Shown in pieces: positions 1-11,058 of a DNA stretch of 64,000 nt; the stretch's first letter is position 1; the number at the start of each line of letters is the position of its first letter. Both the position numbers and the translations under genes were made by a program. The stretch is taken from NCBI GenBank assembly GCA_003868215.1, contig QWDQ01000019.1:124001-188000 (forward strand), read 5' to 3'. The notes beneath the pieces are model-generated. The model ran no database searches, was not told the DNA's origin, and saw only the letters and a program-made list of their open reading frames with translations. The DNA comes from Pseudophaeomoniella oleicola (Eukaryota; Ascomycota; Eurotiomycetes; Phaeomoniellales; Phaeomoniellaceae).

Positions 1-347
1 AGGGCACCATCCCATGGATTCTGTCCGGAAGCTCGCCAGAAGCGGTTTCCAAGGCTAAAGCACTGATAGAGAAGGCTTTAGCCGAAGCCAGCAAACCTTC
101 AGCAACCGGATATTTGACCCTGCCTGACCCTCGCTCATACCGGCTAGTCGTCGGACCTGGAGGACGAGAGATCAACCGTATCCGCGATAAGACCGGTTGC
201 AAGATCCAAGTGCCCAAGGCGCAGGGACGGAGCAATGGTGCCTCGCATGGCGATGCGGAAGATGCAGTTGAGATTACCGGTTCGAAGGATGGAGTCGAAC
301 TTGCCAAGGACATGATTTTGGAGACTGTAAAAAAGGGTGGGAACTGA
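1..347 (+). CDS. Vigilin/Scp160-type multi-KH RNA-binding protein, C-terminal end (partial)
   Basis: The open frame enters from the left edge with codons starting at base 3 and stops with TGA at 345-347, so only the last ~114 residues are visible. They hold the end of one KH domain, then an almost complete final KH domain with the signature VVGPGGREINRIRDKTGCKI (the GxxG loop is GPGG), followed by DAVEITG and a last helix ending in ETVKKGGN. The spacing and the GGN terminus match fungal Scp160/vigilin proteins, which carry about 14 KH repeats, bind mRNA and polysomes, and sit at the ER surface. The single KH domain here cannot rule out another multi-KH protein, but the C-terminal pattern fits Scp160 best. 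The rest of the gene lies upstream of the window. Confidence 0.8.
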   Translation, partial: GTIPWILSGSSPEAVSKAKALIEKALAEASKPSATGYLTLPDPRSYRLVVGPGGREINRIRDKTGCKIQVPKAQGRSNGASHGDAEDAVEITGSKDGVELAKDMILETVKKGGN

Positions 348-2564
348 TTAGGTACATAGAACATGGGAGTGGAGCCGAAAAAGGAAAGGTCATGATCAGG
401 AGAAAGTGGCCAAGTTCTGACCTGCCATGAAGGAGGGAACAAAAGTGATACTTGTTTTTTGAAGATAACCCAGGAAGCCAGTTCGCGGGTTTGCAAAATG
501 TGTGTGTTCTCTCGAAGCGGGAAAAAAAAAGACCATGTCTCATTTTCAATGTTGAAACTGATAAGTTGTATCCTTACTATAGGTACCTATATCTGTATAC
601 CAGCCGCATAGCTATTCTTACAGGAACCTTTCACCATTTTCTTGATTCAAAACTCCAACTTTGACTCTTGAGATAATTACTTGATAAACGTCAGAAGCAG
701 GAAAAACCAAAAAGCTCTCTTTCCTCATTCATTGACCAGTTCGGAACCTATACCTAGGTAATTGGATATCAGAAAGATAATACCTACCTGTAAGCTAGGT
801 AGGTAACTAACCGAACAACAATTTACTGTACTTTGATTGCTGCAAACTAAACCTTTTCAGTCTTCTTTCTAATTACCGTTGACATCCAACGATCGACCAG
901 TTGTTTCGTGAGTAAGTCATCATCTAGTATTGCCGTGCTTACATACGTTATTGCCGCGATGAGATGAGATCTTCCCTCCCGGCCCTCCAGTAGGTAGGTA
1001 TCCGTGTCTATATACGGACTGGAGGAGGAGGAGGAGGAGGAAGTAAATGCTAGAGGAGACTCAGAGCAAGGAAGTGGACAGGAGAAGCAAAAAGAGAAGA
1101 GAATGAAGCCGCACTCGTTCACAACAGAGAGCTGGACCAACTCTGTCAATTCATTTCTGTGGTGTTCGAAGAGTGTGATGGTGGAGGTTGAGAGGTGGTT
1201 TACGAAGAGTAGAGAAGGAGAGAGCAGGGAGTTCGAAGGTGTAGGATGGCCGTTCTCTATGACCTCCACTCATATAACGAGAAATGACTAAATCGAGCAA
1301 AGGACTGGATGAGTACCTTGAAAATGATGGCTGATCTGCATGAATTGGCGTCCGGAACAAGATCTACGCGAAGATGTCGCAGATTATCCTGGTTGATCGA
1401 CACGAATGTCAATGGTTTTGTCTGGGGGACATCCATGAGGAGACTGATACATTCCGCAGGCATTGTTGCTTCACGACTTCAGCTTTATCTCCAGAACCCC
1501 AGATTTGCACACCCCTAGGGTTCATCGTAGCCATGCATGAGACATACCCGACGCACCGTTCGTCTCGGTGGCGTAGAGCGTGCATCCCGATATAGTGACA
1601 GTATCGTGCCATGCACAGAGAAAATACCGCCATATGATACCGCAAATGTGAAAGTCGATACTTATTAGTACATGCCGACTAAAGGATTATGATGCCCTTG
1701 GATCTTCTCGGTTGGCGCAATGTGGAAATGAGTGAAAGAAACATTTCTGCAATAGAGGGATTGGGTTTTGCTAGAAAAAATACTTTCATCTTTTCATTGG
1801 ATTCATCTCGGATGCTGCTTGCAAGGAAGAACGAAAAGCATCAATATTCCACTGTAAGAACGATCAAATGTAATCAAAATGGTCAGTGCTAACTTAGGGT
1901 GATTTCTTCATCTCTGAAATCTGTCCACACTAACGAGTCAAGGATCATGTCGCGTAGAGATAGAAACGCACCGATACTTCTCAATCCTTGACTGCGACAT
2001 GCAACACTGTATCATATAATAAGGTACCGATCCTCTTAGCGAGATGCACCAGAAATGTCCCATCATGTTGGTACAGGCAGACTTGTCGCTTGTTCTGAAG
2101 GAACCAACGCTTCGCTTGTAACAACACTATAGTACCTTACGAGCGCTTCAGCAGACTCTGATGTGGATGCTTTTGAATGAGTGATTGAGGTGGTGATAGA
2201 TCCCATTAGAACGGGGTTGAATTCCTGCACGGTTCTCTACTCGTCGAGTCCTCTTTCTTCATGGAGTAAGACCTGTTGGTTTTCTGGCCCCCATCCTGCA
2301 GGGGAATCTACCGAGCCAATCCGTGACGGCTAGAATCTCAACAATCATTAATTCTGCGACCTGAATCAATGTACCGTACACTACACTCGGCAGCGACCGT
2401 TGCCGCCTGTGCAAAATGCCTCCACGGGGCCTGGACAAAAGGCTGCTTATGTTGGTCTCTTCTTTTCCACATGATAAACTTGTCCGCCATCTCTTCCCCG
2501 CGTGCTCGTTGTGGACTACCTGTGCTTCGCAACTTGAGCATCAGAAGAGACGAGAGGACAGATA
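348..2564. other. Intergenic region, 2.2 kb, no supported gene
   Basis: No frame here has recognisable protein sequence. The stretch holds the 3' flank of the KH gene, an exact TACCTAGGTA palindrome at 751-760 with related GGTAGGTA strings around 790-1000, and a short GAG repeat at about 1021-1042. The frames over 850-1290 read through this GA-rich tract in both directions and look like composition artefacts. Confidence 0.6.
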
Positions 2565-3543
2565 ATGGCGAGTCCAGCGAATTTCACATATCCAGTGACA
2601 ACGACGGTGCCGACCTTCAACGTATTTGATAGTATTATCTTGGAATACACCACAGATTACGACCCAACAGAGCCGATCGACCTGAAGACATGGAGTTTTC
2701 ACAACGGAACCAGAAGTGTCAACACTCCCAATGATTATGAGAATGGTGAGTCGCGTTCAAGTCATGGGCCAGCCGCTCAGTATAACCCGTTCTGACGCAT
2801 CAGTCCCCGTGAATGGACCGTATGAGTTGACCGATCTTGAATCTCACGGCAATTTCGATCACTATCCGATCTACATTTGGCTTGAGCTGGACCACAATGG
2901 AACGCGTTTCAACCCGGCCGTCCAGTTCAGCTTGAATTCCGACGCGAGTGTGCCTGCTACCACGTGGGCTCAGAACTACGTTATTGTATCAGGCACCACT
3001 TCGTCCTATTCAACGACTTCAACCATCACTTCTGCATCTTCGACGACTTCCACATCTAGTCTTGCATCTTCGATAACAACATCGTCAAGTGCAGCAGGAT
3101 ACTCGACGGGTGAGTGCTCCCATTGGCAACACATGTTAAGCATGCGCTGACGTATATCAGCCCCGTCATCTGGTATGATTTCCTCTTCTGGGGCACCGTT
3201 ACCTACGTCAACTACCGACCCTTCAAGTGCTCCGCAGAGTTCAACAGCTGCATCATCGGGTCTTTCAGAAGGTGCCATTGCCGGTATAGCCGTCGGTTGC
3301 GTTGTAGCCGTTCTCGGGCTCCTAGGCATCATTATATTCTCCATATGGCGTCGAAGGAAGCAAAACAGAGACGACATGGGAGGACGGTCCGAACTACCTT
3401 CACGTGAGGGAGGCTATAATACTTCATATGGAGCTGCAGTCGCGAAGAATACTCAAGTTGCAGAAATGGAGCAGTCATACCAGCCACCAGTCAAGCCGTC
3501 ACATGACGAGCCCAGCTTTGAGCTACCAGCTGAGCGATACTGA
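2565..3543 (+). CDS. Single-pass Ser/Thr-rich membrane protein (wall-sensor-like architecture)
   Basis: Three exons are inferred: 2565-2745, 2804-3109 and 3161-3543. The introns (58 and 51 nt) have GTGAGT donors, CTGAC or similar branch points and CAG ends, and both are phase 1; the joined frame gives 289 aa. Residues 1-120 form a small Asn- and Trp-containing domain. About 120-197 are Ser/Thr-rich, as in O-mannosylated stalks. A hydrophobic helix at about 201-225 (AIAGIAVGCVVAVLGLLGII) is followed by WRRRKQNR, a stop-transfer signal, and a ~60-residue polar tail. The layout resembles WSC/Mid2-type wall sensors, but I see no WSC cysteines and cannot name a family. No signal peptide is visible at this ATG; a 5' exon supplying one may have been missed. 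Confidence 0.65.
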
Positions 3544-4320
3544 TGAATCTGTAATGTCCACCGTATGCTGGAGCATTGCTACGTTTTTCCAAAAAAGAAA
3601 GAATGGCCTACCTTGAGCCACAACAAGCGTCGGCGTTTCCCGGAGTCTCATATTTGTCACCTGTCTCGTACGGTCAATATATCATATCTTCAACCCTTTC
3701 CATAATGTTCCCCCCTTTTGTCGAGTAACTACCTACAGTAATTGAATCCGAGAAGTAGTAATAGAAGCCGACATGAGCCTATTAATATTGACCTGAGATT
3801 CCCGGACGAACATCTCTCTTGAAGGTGATTAGGGTGTATACATGCAAACGTCATTCCCCTAGAGATTTCCCGAAGTTGCTTGCTTGCTTACAAAACAAAC
3901 AAATGAAGCTACTTGGTTGATGACTGCTTGTGCAAAGGCGACAGACAGGCCGGCATACATTATTAGTCGTATAACGAGTCTCTTGAGAATCTCTATATGC
4001 AAACCTGAGCTCGAAGGAGATTTGAAATCAACTTGAGAGTCGCTCTTGAAGACGCGTTAGCCAGTGGTTCTGTATTTAGAGCAACAAGCGACACACTAAT
4101 CGGACGCCAGTCAGTATATGGTTATATGTATAGAAGGATGTATTTAAGAATGAAGTTGAGGCGCGGAGAATTCGACCGTTGATCGTCCGAGACGGCTGAT
4201 TACCTCATCAATCTGCCGCAAAGAAGTTTATCTGCAGACGATCTTGCTCATGACGTTGGAGGAACCAAATCTGCTAGAAGCTGCTTACCTGCGAGCTGCA
4301 TTCTTTCTCTTTCTGAAGGC
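3544..4320. other. Intergenic region, 0.8 kb
   Basis: This stretch separates two plus-strand genes and must hold the 3' end of the membrane-protein gene and the promoter of the glutathione reductase gene. I looked for Yap1-type sites (TTACTAA, TTAGTCA, TGACTAA) and found only near matches such as TTAGTCG near 3963, so I call none. No other structure was seen. Confidence 0.5.
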
Positions 4321-5951
4321 ATGAACAAGGCGCCTCTTCTCTTCATTCGACCAGCTTCATCGCCGAAGGTCTCTTCATCGGTTGTCGCCCTGGCTATCGG
4401 CAACCCTGCATCTCCCCGCCTCGCATCGCTCTCGCGACACTTTTCTGCTCTATCAGCGAGAATGGCTCCGACATCAAAGAACTTTGACTTTATTGTGATT
4501 GGGGGTGGAAGCGGAGGCAGTGGCGCTGCTCGTCGTGCAGCTGGGTGGTATGGCAAAAAGACTGCAATCATAGATGCCGGTCGGTCTGGCGGCACTTGTG
4601 TCAATGTTGGGTATGTGACATCTGATATCTTACGTCGAGAGGGAGAAGCATTCTAATCGCTCGCGCACATAGATGTGTACCGAAGAAGATGACATTCAAT
4701 ATGGCGTCAATCAACGAAGCTATCCATGCGGGGAAGCACTATGGTTACAAGATTGGCGACTATTCTTTTGACTTCGGCGAATTTGTTCAGAAACGGCATG
4801 ACAGAATAAAGGTCTTGAACGGTGCCTATGAAAATAACTGGGCAAAGGAGGGTATAGAGCTCTACCATGGAAAAGCCTCATTCTTATCGAAGAACGAAGT
4901 GGAAGTTGATTTGAAGGACGGCAACAAGGTCACGTTCACAGCCCCCAAGATCGTCATTGCTGTAGGAGGCCATCCCACGAAACCACAGGACATCAAAGGC
5001 TCGGAATATGGCATTACCTCAGATGGATTTTTCGACATTAAAAAGCTACCAAAGAAGATGGGTTTCCTTGGCTCAGGGTATATCTCCGTGGAACTCGCAG
5101 GCGTGATGAATGCCTTGGGCGTTGAGACTCACATGTTCATTCGAGGAGACCATCTACTGTCTAAATTCGATCCGATGGTCCAAGAAACTGTCACGAAGCA
5201 CTATGAAGATGCAGGTGTCATTGTCCACAAGAAGCATTCTGGATTCAAGGAAGTGGAACAGCTCAAGGCGGCATCTTCAATCGAAGACCCAACGGAAAAG
5301 CTGCTGAAGCTCACCAGCAACGATGGCAGCGAAATAGAACTCAACGAGATGTTGTGGGCGATTGGCCGAGCTCCGGAGGTTGAGTCATTAAACCTCGAGA
5401 AGATCGGTGTCAAACAGAATAAGGGTGGCCACATTATAGTCGATAAATATCAGAACACTTCCGTCGACGGCATATATGCGCTCGGTGACGTTACCGGCCA
5501 AGCCGAGTTGACACCCGTCGCCATCGCCGCCGGCCGAAAACTCGGCAACAGACTATTCGGACCCCCCGAAGTGAAAGACGACCATCTAGACTACGAAAAG
5601 ATCCCCACCGTAGTGTTCTCCCACCCAGAAGTCGGAACCACAGGCCTCACGGAACCCGCCGCCATCGAACGCTACGGCAAAGAAAACATCAAAGTCTACC
5701 ACACCAAATTCCCCGCCATGTACTACGACGTCTTCCCACCCGAGGAGAGGAAGAAGTACCCGACCGAGTTCAAGATCATCTGCGAAGGCAAAGACGAAAA
5801 AATCGTCGGTCTGCACATCTTGGGCCAAGGGGTCGGCGAGATGATGCAAGGGTTCGGCGTTGCCGTGAAGATGGGCGCGACGAAGAAGGATTTCGATAGC
5901 TGTGTGGCCATTCATCCTACGAGTGCGGAGGAATTGGTTACGATGAGGTAG
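4321..5951 (+). CDS. GLR1: Glutathione reductase, NADPH-dependent
   Basis: Two exons, 4321-4610 and 4673-5951, with a 62-nt GTATGT...CATAG intron in phase 2, give 522 aa. The enzyme is an FAD flavoprotein that reduces GSSG with NADPH. Visible are the FAD motif [18 protein letters not shown] (about 57-74), the redox disulfide [13 protein letters not shown] (Cys93/Cys98, with the intron falling between them), the NAD(P)-site glycines [14 protein letters not shown], the second FAD motif YALGDVTG, and the C-terminal active-site block [14 protein letters not shown] with its His-Glu pair, ending as in other GRs. The 47 residues before Met48 are rich in Ser, Arg, Ala and Pro with almost no acids, like a mitochondrial presequence; Met48 (4462) begins the compact enzyme. 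Identification is firm. Confidence 0.95.
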
Positions 5952-6117
5952 ATACGAAACAGAAGAGGAAGAAGAAGAAGAAGAGGAAAGAGGGGATATG
6001 TATGAATACGTATTTTCGAAAGGATAATTTCCGCCCGTTAAAATCGTATAGCAAAATGAAAGAAAAATTCTTTTAATTTGATTATAGAATATTATATATA
6101 GATCATCTTACCTTGTA

Positions 6118-6152
<35 letters not shown>

Positions 6153-6814
6153 ATATATATACAGTACTTTAGATAGGTATTTATTAGACGTTCCCCTTCC
6201 TTTCCCTTCCCTTCCTTTACTTTATTTATCTGATTCCCTTCCCTTTCCCTTTCCCTTTCCCTTAATAATTAGTCACCCCCAATAAAAACCCCCAACCCCC
6301 CCTCGCCGCCCGCCCGCCGGCCGGCCGGCCGGCCGGAACAGAGAGACAGACAGAGAGAGAGAGAGAAAACAAAATGAATTAATTAATTAAATAATTGACT
6401 CTTTTCTTACTGTATCCTTTCCTTCCTTAACTTACTGTAATTGTAATAATCAACAACAACACCCAGACCGACCGACCGACCGACCGACCGACCACCAAAA
6501 TCTATATTCACCAGAACAGAGAGGAAATTAATTATCTGACGTGAACTTATCTCTTTTTTTGTGTGTGTGTCTACTACAAGGGGGTAAGGAAGAAAGGAAG
6601 AAAGGAAGAAAGGAAGAAGAGAGTGAGTAATAATAATTATAGATTTAGTTTGTCTTTATCTACTCTGTCTCTAAGTTACCTGCTTGTTTAGATCTGGATA
6701 AAGTAATCTGAGAGGGAAAAGGAGGAAGGAAGTAAGGAAGGAAGGAAGGCGAGGAGGAGGAGAGGAGAGGAGAGGAGAGGAGAGGAGAGAGAGGACTATC
6801 AAAATTATTCCGAG

Positions 6815-6851
<37 letters not shown>

Positions 6852-6860
6852 TTTCGTTGG
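5952..6860. repeat. Simple-repeat cluster (many different microsatellites)
   Basis: About 900 bp downstream of the glutathione reductase gene holds runs of several unrelated short units: (TGTC)n at about 6118-6150, CCTTCC/TTTCCC runs at about 6190-6264, (CCGG)n at about 6311-6336, GA at about 6342-6367, TTAA at about 6374-6391, (ACCG)n at about 6467-6493, (GGAA)n at about 6588-6618, GGAAG/GGAGA runs at about 6720-6790 and GA at about 6820-6850. No protein signal lies within it. The following 170 bp lead into the HD-domain gene and presumably include its promoter. Confidence 0.85.
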
Positions 6861-7032
6861 ATCGGGTGCCTAAGATTTTCGGGGTCCGAAAAGAGATAAC
6901 ATCGCGCGCACACAAGTAACGTAGGTGGTAATTATCACCACCCCAGTAAGGGCACGGACAGTTTGGGAGTCCAGACAAAGGTTGGATTGGATTGATCAGG
7001 TCGGTGACGATATTGAACATACTGATTCGGTG

Positions 7033-7695
7033 ATGATGATGAAAACGGACGACAATACCTCGAACTTGATTGAGGCGATCACGACGGAAGTAGAACGGTA
7101 TTTCCTCAACCCGCTCTTCGACCCTTCGCATGACTTCATCCACGTTCGCAGAGTCCACAATCTCGCCAAACAGATCCTACAGGCTGAGCGGGAGATCCGT
7201 CCGAATGAGAAACTTGATGGTACGCTGGTGAGCCTGGGCGCGCTGCTGCATGATGTTGGGGATTACAAATATCAAACAACTCCCGGCGGCGCCGATCAGG
7301 TCACTGCCACAACTCTGCTATTGAAATGCGGCGCGTCAGCGGCTTTGGCAGAGAGTGTTCAGAGGATCGTCGATAACGTCTCGTATTCACATGAGATTCG
7401 GGATACAGGTGCAGTGACAAAGGTGATAGAGGAAATACCGGAATTGGCTATCGTCCAGGACGCCGATCGCATCGATGCTATTGGAGCTATCGGAATAGGG
7501 AGGCTGTTCACCTTTGGAGGAGCGAGGAGGCGAGATTTGGCCGACTCTATGGCACACGCAGACGTCAAGTTGGTGAAGTTGGAAAGGATGATGAAGACCC
7601 AGACGGGAAGCAGACTGGCGGCAGAGAGGACGGAAAGGTTGAGAGAGTTCATGGGGTGGTGGAAGGAGGAGTGGGGTGTGCTCGATGAGGAGTGA
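7033..7695 (+). CDS. HD-domain metal-dependent phosphohydrolase (YedJ-like)
   Basis: This is an intronless gene of 220 aa. The frame stays open upstream to 6925 without an ATG, so I start at the first of three tandem ATGs (7033). The HD-superfamily metal ligands are in order: His37 in SHDFIHVRRV, the His-Asp doublet in GALLHDVGDYKY (His73-Asp74), and a late Asp in QDADRIDAIGAIGIGR (Asp143/145). This pattern and length fit the small bacterial YedJ/fungal HD hydrolases, thought to act on phosphate esters or nucleotides; the true substrate is unknown. The gene converges with the Zn2Cys6 gene on the other strand, with 131 bp between the stops. I am sure of the fold family, not of a specific reaction. 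Confidence 0.85.
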   Translation: MMMKTDDNTSNLIEAITTEVERYFLNPLFDPSHDFIHVRRVHNLAKQILQAEREIRPNEKLDGTLVSLGALLHDVGDYKYQTTPGGADQVTATTLLLKCGASAALAESVQRIVDNVSYSHEIRDTGAVTKVIEEIPELAIVQDADRIDAIGAIGIGRLFTFGGARRRDLADSMAHADVKLVKLERMMKTQTGSRLAAERTERLREFMGWWKEEWGVLDEE

Positions 7696-7826
7696 GCACT
7701 CGTCCAGTCAGTTACCCCGAATACAAGAATCCATCCGTGGTGTGAGTTCCTTAAGGTTAGGCCACTTGGCTTTCAAGATACAGGTAGTGTAGAGTACGCT
7801 GTTGTCGGCACTCACTGTTGATGCTA

Positions 7827-10589
7827 CTAGTCATTTGGTGTAGCGTTCAACGGAAACAACTGGTCCCATTCGTTCTAATCGTATTCTGTTAGTCGGGACC
7901 CTCTTCGGGTAAGAGGCAAACTTACCCAATTGATATCATTCATCAAGTCATGGTCCGTGGCTTGTTCCGTATCGATCAAGATTGCGTCCTGCAGCGTGTA
8001 ATCTGAATCCAGTGAAGGACGAGCCATGGACGGGCCCAGGTCCTTTTGTCCAAGAGGACGATCCGATGGTTCCAGTGCACTACTAGATCTGTCTGGAGTC
8101 GATTGGGGTAGAGATGGGCTAATCGATATGGGCCGGCTGTCAGGTGTGCTGGCGGTTGGTGGCTTCCAGGGTGGAAGCCTGTACGTTACATTCTGGAAAC
8201 CCCAGTCTGATTTCGCTGCTCTCGCTGCCATTTTGAGCTCCGTGGGAGTCTGATTGCGTTCGTCCGGTCGAGACACCTGCGGCTGCTGAGAGACTGAATT
8301 GACAGACTGCCATTCTGTTGACTTTATACCCAACGGTAACTCTGCCTGGATTTCTGGGGCACTTCGACTAGTCCTCTTCTTGTCAGCATAGGCACCCGGC
8401 CCTTTGGCTGATCCTTCAAGTGGTTTGACGAGCGCAAGCGGGGTGCGCATTTTTCGTATATTACGGTAGATAATGAATCTATCTCGCAACTCTGACAGCA
8501 GTCTACGACCTTTCGCTCGTCGACTTTCGTTGGCGTCGGCGTCGAAGATATAGTCAATGCATTTCCATATCCGATCAGCTTCTTTGTGCATCGGGAATGA
8601 GAAGATCTCCACGAGTAGGAGAAGAGCGATGTGGAATTGTTGTAGAGCACCTGTGTACCACGACCATCTGGTTAAGTCTGGGTTAGTCAGTAACTCGATT
8701 CCGGCCTCGAGGTTCTGTATGCCCGAGGATATCAATACTTGGCGGAGTCTGTCAGGGGTGTCAATTCCGAAACTATAATGGTACCGATGCAGCACCATGA
8801 TGTGCAATTTCGAAGCACCCAGGAGCATGACACATCTGGCGTAGCGATGTAATGAGTTGCTACCGTCTAACATGGGCAGGTATCGTTCATCAAGTGCCTT
8901 GCGGAAAGCTTCTATCCGGCCCAGGACGTATGTTAAAGTGACCTGCTTCTTTTCCAGACGTATACGATCAACCCAAACTTGGCGACGCATTTCAATGTCT
9001 TCGAACCGAATGCGTATCAATGTCATATCTGTCCATCTATCCTGATCTTGGATCTCAGAAGCCGATACTAGGTCGTCCTCATCCATGTTCACTGGCATTT
9101 CTGTGTCATATTCGTCGCGTCGAATCAATGGACGAGGGCCATATGCTTCACAAGTACGCACGTCCAGAAAGCAGAGTTGGTACCAAAGCAATCTACGAAC
9201 GTGAACCTCGACCGGTGATAAACCATAGTGTGTTGGATCTTTATGCAGCCCCATGCATTCGCCCAGACGTATAGCAGCAGCGACTAAGGCACAATGAGCT
9301 CTGGAGAGCTCACTACGGCACATTGGAATCTGTGACATCGGTCAGCTATCGAAAAAGGCTCTGAAAAGCAGAGAACTTACGAGATATATAACAAGCGCCT
9401 GGAGCGTCTCCACCTTCGTGGTACGGAGGAAGCTCGCCTTGCTCAATGCCATTTCTGTAGCTTGTTGAAAGTTTTCTATGAGTTTTTTGGATGAAACGCC
9501 GAAGGTGCTCGTGCAAACCTCTTCTGATACGCTCACGGCACCAGAGAATAGGATCGCAAAGATAAGAGCTTGCACGGAAGCAGGGGGTTCGACGCCCATG
9601 AAAATGTTCATCCAGAAATTTTCGTACGCGAGCTGCAAGCTTGGCCAATGTACTACTCGCGCGATGGCGTGCACTCCGACATGGTAATGCTGTAATAATC
9701 TGTCCGCTGCAGGCTTTGACGGGAGAACATCACTCAGAAACCCGCTTCGTTCGACCAGGCCGACAAAGAGCCCTGCATGAGGAGCAATAAAAGTGGGACC
9801 AGGCTCCAGGAACGAGGCAGGTGGTGGAGTATTAACCGGACTCTTTCCTTCGTCAAACCGTTGTTCTGGAGATATACGAGTCTGTACTTTGTCATTCAGC
9901 GCGATAGTAAGCTGGCAACAGTCAGCACATAGGGTTCAAGGTAATAGAGAATATACCATGCCTCTTCTGCCATTTTTGGGCGAAAATAATCACCGATTCT
10001 TTCAGTCACTCTGTTCAATCATCAGTACTCAGCTCGCAGTGAAGAAGCAGGTCAGGTACCTCATCTTCCCGTACTTGAATCCAAGGTCAACAAGGCTATC
10101 ATCAGCATCATCTTCGTAAGCGGCGTCTTGAATTGCCAAAGGCGTTATTTCCAGCTTCCTTTCTTCCTCCGAAGCCGGAGCCCCTTCTCCTTCGACAGTG
10201 GCATGCTGTCCAGGAAGAGCTCTCGGACCTGTTTCCCCGAGGGACCGACCGGTACCGGCAGCTTGCTCTCTGTTGCGTGCAACATCGTGCTCGAGAACGC
10301 GTTCCAAAGAACCCATTTTCTCCTTGATATCAGCCAACTTTTGCTGGCTAGCGGTATCCAGGGCCGGTGCCAGGAACACACAGTCCCGGTTGAACTTGGA
10401 GCAGTTGGTACAGGGGTGCAGTTTGTCGCACTTCAATTTCCTCCGACGACACTCCAGACATGATGTAATCATCCGATTCCTCCTCCGAATCCGTGCAGCA
10501 TCAGACTTGAGCGTGGCAGCTGACGGCTTTTGGGAGGGAGCAGTCGGACTGTTCTGTGAACTGGCACTGGACTGATCACCGAGGTCCAT
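7827..10589 (-). CDS. Zn2Cys6 fungal transcription factor with MHR domain
   Basis: Five exons: 10589-10060, 10010-9962, 9911-9381, 9329-7926 and 7874-7827, giving 853 aa. The N-terminal binuclear cluster is CLECRRRKLKCDKLHPC plus TNCSKFNRDC (Cys44, 47, 54, 60, 63, 70; spacing 2-6-5-2-6). The fungal-specific middle homology region follows, with TLQALVIYL joined by splicing to IPMCRSELSRAHCALVAAAI, then the MGLHKDP block. The frame after exon 4 ends early if the 51-nt intron is ignored; splicing it restores a NEWDQLFP-type tail typical of these regulators. The 49-nt exon 2 encodes TERIGDYFRPKMAEE, a conserved pre-MHR block. Intron 2 appears to use a GC donor (see findings). It should act as a nuclear DNA-binding regulator; target genes are unknown. 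The nearest co-oriented gene is the GH31 enzyme. Confidence 0.88.
9912..9961 (-). other. Probable GC-AG intron (intron 2 of the Zn2Cys6 gene)
   Basis: In gene orientation the exon ends GAG and the 50-nt intron runs GCATGG...GCTGACTGTTGCCAG. Only this junction keeps the frame from MAEE into LTIALND. The nearby GT donor three bases further in (after GGCAT) leaves phase 2 against a phase-0 acceptor and runs into a stop. The length matches the neighbouring 49- and 51-nt introns. Confidence 0.6.
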
Positions 10590-11058
10590 GACAGCCGAAT
10601 GTTTGGCGCCGATCTGGAAGGCTGTTCTGCTTACGATGTCTTACGTCCGTATGCTCATGCAGGAGGATCTTGGTTATCTGCGACCCACTCAATCCCGATT
10701 CTTGATACGGACTGCTCGGGCATGGATATATAACATCGGTCTTCTGAGGTGTTTCCAATATAGACGATAGATAATTCAATGGTCACGGCTAAATGATCGA
10801 TTCGATTTCGCAACAGCAACCTCGTTCTCCATAAAGCCGATGATAGCACAGATGAGTGCACGTGAGGCTGTTGGGGGCTGAATCAACGTTTGCTGACTCA
10901 TTCTTCACACTAGTCTGAATCAAGGTGCGACAACATTTCCCTTCGGGCCAACGTTAGGATGTCATCTTTTAGTCTCATTGTCAATTCTAGTAATACGATA
11001 TCAACTTGCTATAACACTGCGACTCTCGAAGCTCTATGCTTGAAGACCCCAATGACTC
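10590..11058. other. Intergenic region, 0.47 kb
   Basis: This lies between the 3' end of the GH31 gene and the start of the Zn2Cys6 gene, both on the minus strand, so it should contain the promoter of the regulator. I saw no repeat, RNA gene or strong protein-like frame in it. Confidence 0.5.

Noticed and set aside
1004-1291. Open frames on both strands near a GAG repeat
   Set aside because: They derive from the GA-rich tract (poly-Glu on one strand, poly-Ser on the other) and show no other protein feature.
6118-6850. Repeat arrays considered as CRISPR or satellite DNA
   Set aside because: Units are 2-6 bp without spacers, so these are ordinary microsatellites; CRISPR arrays are not expected in a fungal nuclear genome.
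6925-7032. Upstream extension of the HD-domain gene
   Set aside because: The open frame begins with GTG and has no ATG before 7033; the three tandem ATGs lie right before the conserved region.
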